In this document: piece by piece, positions 55,501 through 64,000 of the stretch
Position numbering within the stretch: the stretch's first letter is position 1
Layout: each line of letters starts with the position of its first letter
Origin: Aquila chrysaetos chrysaetos
Lineage: Eukaryota > Chordata > Aves > Accipitriformes > Accipitridae
NCBI RefSeq assembly: GCF_900496995.4
Contig: NC_044011.1
Location: forward strand, 46,549,541-46,613,540
Reading direction: 5' to 3'
DNA: 64,000 nucleotides
Translations under genes and position numbers: made by a program
The notes under the pieces: model-generated
The model's input: the letters and a program-made list of their open reading frames with translations, nothing else
Databases searched by the model: none
Told to the model about the DNA's origin: nothing

Positions 55501-58500
55501 GATGGAAACAATCTTGGGGAGCAAGTTAAAAGGAGATTTTTGTTGGTAATTCTGTAATAAATGACCTAGGGAAAAAACCAACTTGCTGTGCTTTAGGTGT
55601 TAAATCATATGTAGTATTATAAAGTGAGGTTGGATTAATTGATTTTTGAGTTGCTGCTGTTCGGAAGAAACACGAAATCTTTCGTATCCTTAGCTGGTTT
55701 ACTCTAGGTGAAAACTGTTGTCACATCTGCAGCTGGTGGGCAGTGCTGCCCCTGAAGCAGCAGCTCTGTCACTTTTTCCTAGGGCTTCTTAGAGAAGGCC
55801 GTCAGCTCCTGGAGGTGGAGTGGGCAACCTGAATAACTCCCTCTGTTCCCAAGCATGCTGTTTCCTTCCTCCTCCTCCTCCTCCTCCTTCCCCGGTTTGC
55901 TCCGGCACTTATAGGACCCGGTGCATTTGGCTAGCAAAGAAACCCTTTCCTCCTTTAGCTTCAGCATGCTGAATCAGCTCACTGAAGGTCAGAGTTTTGG
56001 AGGGGGGTGATGGAGCAGGAGTAGGGTAGTGGTTAGATTGAGGTGGGGTGGTGGCTAAATAGCTCTGGTGGCTGCTCACTGCTGGGAAGGGAGGTGCTGG
56101 CCTTGTCCTGCCAGCTGGTCTGAGATGGCAGGAAGATGATTCAGGGACCTAAACCAGAAGGAACAAAAACTGTCAGAAAGGGAGAAAAAAGTGGGTATGA
56201 GATAATGTTCTTTTTAGTACTGACTCTGCCCTCAGTTGCAAGGGTGGAGATGAGAAGTTCACGGTCTGATAAATAAGCAGGGCAGGTTCTTGGCTGTGTT
56301 TTGAAGGACACCGGATCCTCTGGGGCTGGGCACCATATGAATGCATGGCAAACAGCATTTTGTCATCTTTTAGAGTGTAAAACCTTTTTTGGGCGGCAAG
56401 CAAGTAGGTAGGAGTGAGTTAATGTGGAGGTGATAGGTTAAGTCAGTTACACTGAACGGACCAGGCATGTGGATCTTACGTTGAAGATGGCTGTTTTCCG
56501 GAGAATCAGTGACAGGCATGAATCTTTGGGAAGAGAGGCAAGGGTTGCTGCCAGGGCTGCGCTGAGTTTGTCCAGATCAGAGATGAGAAGCCCGCTTGGC
56601 CCGTCTGGTGCCTGTGTCTTCCCGTCTCAGCCCAGTAGGATGTTTCAGTAAGTCCATGTGCCGAGGGCGGCTCCCTGGCCCGCGGTGGCCCATGTCCATC
56701 CCTGTGAGGTCTTCAGGCCCCGATCACCAGGTGATGGTGTGCAAGCTGCCCTGCAGAACCTAGCCAGCACATGCCGGGGCTGATGTGAGAGCCTGGCAGT
56801 GGGGACAGCCCTGATCCTGCACTGGGAAACCTCTCTGGTGCTCCTAAAGGGACTAATTAAAATGTGCCCTTCCCCTCTGTTTGGAGTTAGCTCGGATGAT
56901 TTATTTTGCTTGCCTGTAGATGGCATCCCAAAGGTCGCGGGGCTGAAACTGCGAGCTGATGGATGGGCGCGTGCCTGTCCCCACGGCTCTTTGGCGAGGG
57001 GTCCCCTTTAAAAAGGGTCTGTGACAGAGGAGGCTCACAACCAGAACTGTATCATCTTCAGAAGTGCTCCATCTTACTAATTGCCTCCAAAAGTACCAGG
57101 TACATGTTTGTGGATGCCCCTGCGTGCGCAGTGTGCTTCTGAGGGGTGGGTGTCCATTGGAATGGTCAGGTCGACTCCTCCTCATGACACAAGTCTGTTA
57201 CCTTCCTTGTTTCCCTTGGTCTGTGAGCAACAAGTTACTTTAGAGCTGACAAGGAGCTCAAGTGCTGGATGAAGATATTTGGAAGATTACTATAGATGAA
57301 GATGTCTTGGTGGAAGTAAGAAAAATACAGGCCTTTGCCATGCTGTGGTTTTCTCGTATGCTGCACTGATGGTCTGGGGAAATTGCTGGTGAAACTGGAA
57401 AGGACTTGATCCATGAAAACCATACCCATCTCTGTTCAACCTTGAATATTATTTTTATTTATATGACTAACTCCTGTTACTACTGTTTTAGTTTAAAAGG
57501 CTCGGAAATACCCCTTTTCTCAGTGACACCTCTTACTTCAAAATAACTTTGACTATTTGATCCACCAGTGATGGAGATTCAGTCTCTCAAGTGTGGAATA
57601 GTGAACAGTGGGCAGAGTTGTTCCCAGGTGAGCTCATCTTGGAATTTGAGACACTGAAATGGAGCCACATCTAAGCAAAGTGCTCCTCTTTCTGTGCCCA
57701 GTAGGCCCCCAATGACTGGTACTTGCAGTCAAAATGGGAGTTCAGGGTTATTGAAATGACGGTGAAGGGGAAGAGTCCCGTTTTTCCATCTTTAAGGCCT
57801 TTTAAGGCTCAGATATGTATTAATACAATATTAAAGAGGCAAGGTTTCTCTGCTGGGTTTCTAAAGACCCCGAAACTACAAGCTGTGGTCTTGCCCTCTT
57901 CTCTATACCTAGCAAGGGGCTTCTGTAGTGACATCATCTGCAAAAGAAAAAGAAAGAAGCAAATATTTTTGGGTTGCGTATCGCATGTTGGATCTCGTCT
58001 TCCTCTTGCGTTCCCTTATCCACCAGTGAATAAGAGGTTTCTGCAGTCCCTTCAAAAGTGGGTCTTAAACTTTCCTTGGATGCCCAAGTATTGTTGCTGA
58101 ACAATGCTACTCCAACTAAAGCGAATATTTTTCCTTTTTTTCCCTCCAGTTAAAGAACTTTGGTCTTTGTGGCTTGCTTTGTGTACTCACTGCTTTACAG
58201 TTGATCTTACCATTCCGCAAGCCTGCGAAAGCCAAACTGGTAGGTCAAAAGAGGAGTAGCTGTTGACACTGGCAGCTAGGAACATGTAAAGAGAAAGATA
58301 AACAGAGGGAAATCAGAGACTGGATAAAGTAGATCTCCAAAGATAAAGTTTAGTTAAAGATAATGAGCTGGCCTTGTTTGAAAAGACAGCTGCAAAATAA
58401 CCCAGTAGCTCCATGTGCTGGGGTTAAAGTTGACCTAGAATATACGTTTCATTGCTTTTCATAAATAAATAGTCAAGGGAAGATTTGGCAAAAAGCAACA

Positions 58501-60172
58501 TTGCCCCCCACCCCTCTTCAGCAAAGTGTTTGATGTTAACAAGTTCTTCGGGTGTTTACTTTGTCCTCTGTGCTTGCTGGTGGAGCAGCTCTCCTGCCCT
58601 TGAACCGAGTGAGAATTCAAATAAACCAAGATGCTTTCTGCGCAGCCGGTCTATTCTGCCATCTGTGTCTTACCAAAACAGCCCCGGCTGTCGTTGGGGA
58701 ACCAGCCTGGTCTGCAGGATTACTGGGTCTTCTGAACAGCTGAAATAAATTTGCCGGATCAGATAAAACTGCCCAGGAACGGGAGCAGAACTCGACAGCA
58801 TTTCTTTCAGCCTTCTAAAGCTGTCATTATAAGCCTGGAGTGCAGTGTGTGGGAAGAAGTAGCAGTAAGCAAATAGCTCTATAAAATCTAGAGTGATTCT
58901 TTTATTATTATTGGAGTCTTTTCCTGATGCTTATTTTGCATATATATTTTACAGTGATGTTCCAATGATAAATACTGTTATTTTTAAATAAGCCATGGGA
59001 ATAATTTTGCTGTTGATATTTGGATCTGCCTTCTTAGAAAGCAAATGGCTCTGTAAGCGCTCAATAAACTGGGACTTAGTTCTATCAAGCATATGTATTG
59101 TTGCACTTGTTTCTGCACACTGCCAGTAAAACTCCTAGTTATTGTATGTGTGTTAGATACGTGTTTATATACACGTCTGATATATGAGATGTTTAAAATA
59201 TATGTTGAGTGTTATCAGCAGCGAAATTGTATGGCCGGGCTGATGAATGAAGTAACTATGCTAAATGAACTCAAATCTTATTCATCATAATATTACGCAA
59301 GGCAAATAGAAAATTCAAGTGAACGACAGCTGCAGGTTTTTTTTTTTTTTTTTCTTTGAGAAGAGAGTGTTTGATGGAGACTCCGGGTGTCAGAAACACT
59401 GTTTCTGAGGCTCCCCTCGTGCAAGTTAGGTTGCTGGTTTAGTGACTTTGTATTTTGCTGGTTTCATGATTTAGTTTGTATTTTTTGGTGATGAAAGTGA
59501 GATCTTCTATAGCCAAATGGTCAGGTGTGGTACGGCCAAGGAAAGAACTGTCCTCTTGTAGAAGCAGCCGTGTAGATAAAAGCATAGATAATGGATGCCC
59601 CAGAAGTATATATGAGAAAGCAGTATTGATTTGGGAATATAAATGAGAGCCAAAGTTAACATTGGTGATTTTTTTTTAGTAGACATTCACCATCCTTTGA
59701 CTGTAAAGCACACTAGAAGGGGCAAGCAGATAACATGTCTCAGTAAGCAGGCTTAGAGCAATTACAAGCAGTAGCTGCATCGCAGCATGCAGATTCATAA
59801 AAACTTGTAAAACAAGTGTAGCCTGGTGATAGATGGTCAAATGATTATTGTTTGCAAACAATATTATCTCTAATAGATAAGCTGTTTACTTTGGACTTCA
59901 ATTCTTCTGGTTGGAAAGTCTAATTTGTCAAGGCAGTATGGTTCAGCGCAGATGCCTCGTACCCCAGCTGTGGAAAAAATCTTAAGAATAGTACTTGGAA
60001 ACATAGTTAAGTTCAACTTCGAACTCATTTTTACAGATGGTTTCTATATTGCAAAGAATATTGGCTGTTTCCTGGTTGTGCTTTTTTTTTAAACCCCAAA
60101 CACTTTGTTGCAAAAGAGTTAAAAGACTAACTCCTGAAACTTACAGTAGACATCTGTTTGTTTGTTTTGTAG
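40220..60172 (+). other. CDON: CDON intron 1 (about 20 kb)
   Basis: Ordinary lower-GC, mostly unique sequence with poly-T, poly-A and poly-C tracts (for example 42401-42420, 51404-51426, 53221-53256, 55348-55369). No coding exon of another gene, tRNA or intact mobile element is recognised. Segments of interest are a 271-codon antisense open frame (46875-47690), a repeated motif at 45209, 45580 and 51990, and a CpG-richer stretch at 54990-55190. Confidence 0.55.
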
Positions 60173-60233
60173 CTGTTTTGGTGCCTCATCTTAGTCTGGA
60201 GCTTGGTGCTTTCAACTTCTGTAATCTGGCGCT

Positions 60234-62747
60234 ATGCATCCGGATCCTGGACGCTTACAGGCACTGCTCTTCATCGCTGCCACGGGTCTCATCTCTGCCA
60301 CGAGTTCAGGTAAGGCCTTCCCGTGTGACCCAAGATGACTTGCTTGGAGGTGTTGGAGGTTTAGCCCATACTTTTGAATGAACAACGATTTGGAGGGTGT
60401 TTCAAAGTGGCCGACTTTAATGCATGTTATCGATAATCTGCTTTTAAGGAAGCATGGATAGCACTTAAACTCAGTCTTAAGATGAATATAAGACTTTGCT
60501 TTTGAAAACCTGGCTCAAAACAAGTGCTTGAATGTGGAAGACTCTGTTACGTAGGTTTGTTCTTTGGGATCTCCGTGGACTTAGCTGGATGCCGATTTTG
60601 CTGCGTACAGTGCATCTTGTGTTCCCATGGGGTTGGGAGGGGTTTGAAATCTGCAGGGCAAAAGGGGAATCAGATCTTTGAAACATGAACGCTGATGCGT
60701 GGCTGCAGTTGGAACAGCTCTTGCGTTAAAAAAAGAAGAGGGATGGTTTTAATTGACACATATGCTCTGTGTAGTCAGCTTGTCTTAACGTAACCACACA
60801 AAAAAGAAGCTTTTACTACTTTTAGCACTTCATAGCCAATCGTTATAAGCAAATGGGATAAATTTTATTTTTCAAGCAGTCATAGGAGATAAATTCCAGC
60901 TGCAGGGTCACTGCTACCAATTTTGACTTTTACGCTGAGCACAAAGTGTTGGTGTCATAAGCAAGGGCAGGGGTGAAGATGAAAGTAACAGTGCAATTTC
61001 ATAGCAATTGGTGGCTAGCAAACTAAAAAGGTCATTGCTTTTCTCTTATCCCTGGAAATTCAAACTGAACTAATAGGAAAAACAGTTTTATAATTAAAAG
61101 CTAAAAATGGACATCTGGAGTCCTGTGAAATGCTTGGGTACCATTTTTATGGATTTCATCTTTTTTGTTAAGTGAAGCCACACTTTAATTTCCAGTTTTA
61201 TTTTATGTTTATGCAGATAGTTTATGGTTCTGTTAAAAATGCACAGTTTCTCATCTGAAACTCATAAACAGAGCTTGGATGGACTGACTTGAGAAGAAAA
61301 GCATGAGCTGAGGGCCCCACCTACAAGATGACTGTCTCTTATTTGGATGTCATTTAATATCGTCTTGACCCATACTATCTGGAATTCCTTAGCTCATTTA
61401 TAAACTAGGAATTTTTTTTGCCCTGCCACTGTGTTTAATTTTTTTTTTTCTCCCGTATTTCTAACCGAATAGGAGTTACCGGTGTTAACTGCCTTTTGCT
61501 TGCTCCCTTTGTACAAAATCTTCAGCAGAGAATTCCGTAGAAAACAAAGGGTAATCATTCCCAGTGTTTCATTGGCCAGGATAGGAAAAAGTTTCCTCCA
61601 ACAAGGAGGAATTTTCTTCTGGCAAATAAATAGATTCTCATAACCAAGTTTTGTGGAACTGAACCTTTTATTTATTAGCAGCTTTTCCTGTTTCTGTTCA
61701 TCTTTACTCACTAAAGATAATGGATGCCCAATTCATCATTCTCGTCCTGATGAAGTCCATGTATTTGGAATTAACAAGAGCCTTTGCTGTTCTTCCAGCT
61801 TTTTTTTATCCTGCTATTTTTAATTAGTTCTGCAGACTCGGAGACGGTTCTGCATAAATACCTGGCAGGCTGCTACCATTTCTAAAATTTTACAAGTCAC
61901 GTCCGGGCCCGCTTCATATGGGACAGATCAGCTACAGCTGCATGTTCCTGTACTCCATCTATTCAGGTGGCGGGTGCTGTTTCACTCTGAATCAATCCAG
62001 TGGGATTGCAGTTTTTGCTGGCCCTAGAAAGCATGATGTCTTTGCCTTGTATACACTTGGGGATGTATCTCACCCTTCCTGTACACTGAACCTACGTTTG
62101 TTTAATTGCTGTTACCTTCTTCATGGGGTTTGAATCTTGGGAGTTTTCCCTGGTGTTTGAGAGAGAGCAGGAATCTGTTGTGAGTTCCTCTTGCAGAAGA
62201 AAAGGTGATGCCTGCTAGAGTATCGCTAGCAACTTGGAGTTGAGAGACCCTTTATTTGTCCGTGTTTGATCTGAATAGTCTGTTAGCAATATTTAACCTT
62301 CTGATGGAAGAAGTTTGCCGGGTCTGTGAACAGTGGCAGGAGCCTTGGGAGAGAGCGTTGCTATAATACAGATCACAGTCAGTCTTTCGTACCAGTCAGT
62401 GCATCATCAACCTTATCGCTTGTGTTCATGCAAAATGCTGTTCACTAACTGAATATATATATTTTTTCTTTTAGATTTAACTCCCCATTTTATTTCTGAG
62501 CCCTTGTCTACTGTCCAGAAGTCTGGTGGGCCTGTACAACTCCGGTGTTCTGCCGAGCCCTCCACGGCTCACCTTTCTTGGCTGTTTAATGGGGAGCCTC
62601 TGGACAGCAAGGTGGGAGAAGTGGAAATCCAGTCGGGATCTCTGACAATCGTCTCCCTCAGCCTGTCAACATCTGGTCGCTATCAGTGCGTTGCTAACAG
62701 CAGCGTGGGTGCTGTTCTGAGCAGGCCTGCAATGGTATCGATGGGCA
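60234..62747 (+). CDS. CDON: CDON 5' coding exons (partial; signal peptide and first Ig domain)
   Basis: Two coding exons are visible: 60234-60309 (exon begins 60173) and 62475-62747. They join in phase as 116 complete codons plus one base. The first encodes [13 protein letters not shown] and a hydrophobic run ending ATSS, a secretion signal like that of vertebrate CDON. The second begins [20 protein letters not shown] and holds an Ig fold with C50, W61 and C97, plus a sequon at N100. It matches the first Ig domain of CDON closely. CDON is a single-pass Ig/fibronectin-III receptor that acts as a Hedgehog co-receptor and promotes myogenic and neural differentiation. Later Ig, FNIII, transmembrane and cytoplasmic exons are not in the window. 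The paralogue BOC is the main alternative, but the N-terminus fits CDON better. Confidence 0.93.
60310..62474 (+). other. CDON: CDON intron 2
   Basis: AT-rich unique sequence ends in a T-rich acceptor tract (62457-62474). No gene or mobile element is recognised. Confidence 0.65.
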
Positions 62748-64000
62748 GTAAGTTAATTTTTCTTTCTATTCCTCACTCCTTGCAAATTATATAGACCTCA
62801 ACTGGTTTGTATAATTTGTTTTTCTCTGACTTTTAGAAAACATCTAGTTTCAGGGTGGGTTTTTGTTTTTTTTTCCCCTCAGCCAGTACTTAGTATATGA
62901 TTGAATATACACTTTTCACCAATTTTTTTTTTTTTCCCTGTGTCATACGAGACCTGTTAGGTGATGCAGCCCTGGAACAGATTCCCCAGAGAGTTTCTGG
63001 ATCCCCATCCTTGGAGGCTTTTAAAGACCAACTAGACAAAACCACACCTAATTGATTTAGTGGTGGTGATAGCCTCATTTTGAGCTGAAGGACCTCAAGA
63101 GTCCTCTCCAGCAAATACAAATATTATTCAGTGAAATAACATTCATTTCAATGAATTGACCTCAAAAGTGCAAGGCTCCCAAAAGCTGCTCTTCAAGATG
63201 ATCTTGAAAGAGCAACTGAGCTGCCATGCCATTGCAGAAGCGTGCTTGAGAGTTGATTAGAAGAGAAATGAGTGGGAATTGTTGCCTGGAAAATAAGTGG
63301 GAGCTGCAAATTTTCCTTTTCACTTATTTAATTTCATTTGGTCAAAACTGTCTAGATGTTCTTCAGGTAGGGACAGTCTTCTGTCCTTTTAGGTACAATT
63401 TCCCTTTTCTCGGTGTCACTGGTTCTTCTGATCAGCCTTTGCCTTAGTGCTTAGATCAATTACTGTAAAGTATTTGATCTTAAAGGACTTTAGAAGAGGA
63501 AGGGCAATGTTTTCCACATGGAAAGGACAATGTGGTGCTGAGAATGGGAATATAATATTCCTCCGTGAGCATGATTTGTCTGCTTGGGATCGCGGTGCTG
63601 TCTGAATCAGGCCTTTGTCAAGCAGGATTTGAGTGATTTCTCTGTAAGGGTACCTCATCTATGGAGCATGTCCAAAATCCTCCTGGGAGGAAAATTTCTT
63701 ATAAGTGAGAGAAGTAAGTGTTTTGGTAAAGTACTGACCCATAGCAAGACCCTCTCAAGAGAGCTATAAGGGTGGGTAACATAGAAAAACTTCACAACCT
63801 AGAAGATGCTTTGAACGTGAAGGGAGTAGAAGAGCAGCTTTCACACTTCTCTCCTCCTTCTGAGATTTTAGTAGAAAATGAGAAGGTGCTGTTAGCTGTT
63901 GAAGCTCCCTGCTTGCCTCATTGCTCATGGCAATGAGTGGGAGGCGCTGCTGTACTCAGTGTTGTGTTAATTATAATCACAGAAAGACAGTTTAATGTTT
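62748..64000 (+). other. CDON: CDON intron 3 (incomplete)
   Basis: The donor GTAAGT is at 62748. The next CDON Ig exon was not found before the window ends. The intron contains the CR1-like fragment at 62960-63125. Confidence 0.6.
62960..63125 (+). mobile_element. CR1-like LINE 3' end fragment (diverged)
   Basis: The wording GGAACAGATTCCCCAGAGAG, then CCATCCTTGGAGGCTTTTAA, then GACCTCAAGAGTCCTCTCCA follows the 3' untranslated end of avian CR1 elements in order and spacing. The usual terminal ATTCTATG-type octamer repeats are reduced to ATTATTCA. It is a short, old, 5'-truncated copy in the sense orientation of CDON. Confidence 0.8.

Noticed and set aside
60037-60381. 114-codon forward frame spanning the CDON signal-peptide exon
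   Set aside because: The CDON frame starting at 60234 with a matching signal peptide and splice donor explains the exon; this other frame matters only as part of the predicted uORF.

Overview
The window is vertebrate nuclear DNA, almost certainly from a bird. All introns found are GT-AG, the four recognised genes are vertebrate orthologues, introns are very short (many 74-150 bp), the gene-dense half is GC-rich and packed with minisatellites as on avian microchromosomes, and the only recognisable transposon remnant is a CR1-like LINE tail. There are no prokaryotic features. All four genes lie on the + strand.

Layout. 573-7300: EI24, with ten coding exons encoding 349 aa; the upstream first exon is probably outside the window. 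7420-17710: STT3A, with an E-box/CCAAT promoter, one non-coding exon and 17 coding exons encoding 705 aa. 17920-24596: CHEK1, with an E2F/Sp1 promoter and 12 coding exons encoding 476 aa. 24600-39700: about 15 kb with no recognisable gene, a patchwork of minisatellite arrays separated by short islands of non-repetitive, homeobox-motif-rich sequence. 39700-64000: the 5' end of CDON. This has a CpG-island promoter and probable non-coding exon 1 (ending 40219), a roughly 20 kb first intron, the signal-peptide exon (60173-60309) and the first Ig-domain exon (62475-62747). The rest of CDON lies beyond the window.

Function. EI24 is an ER membrane protein linked to p53 response and autophagy. STT3A is the catalytic subunit of the co-translational oligosaccharyltransferase. 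CHEK1 is the S/G2 checkpoint kinase. CDON is a cell-surface Hedgehog co-receptor. They are neighbours rather than one pathway; the first three are housekeeping-type genes packed head-to-tail with only about 0.4 kb between a poly(A) signal and the next start region.

Most unusual content. More than half of the CHEK1 gene body is minisatellite, with a different repeat in every intron longer than 400 bp. Many arrays inside and downstream of CHEK1 share a TGCA core. One array is an exact 52-bp repeat with an alternating 104-bp higher-order structure. Several arrays have long open frames that look like genes but are not. STT3A and CDON each have a predicted upstream ORF that ends at, or overlaps, the main start across a splice junction.
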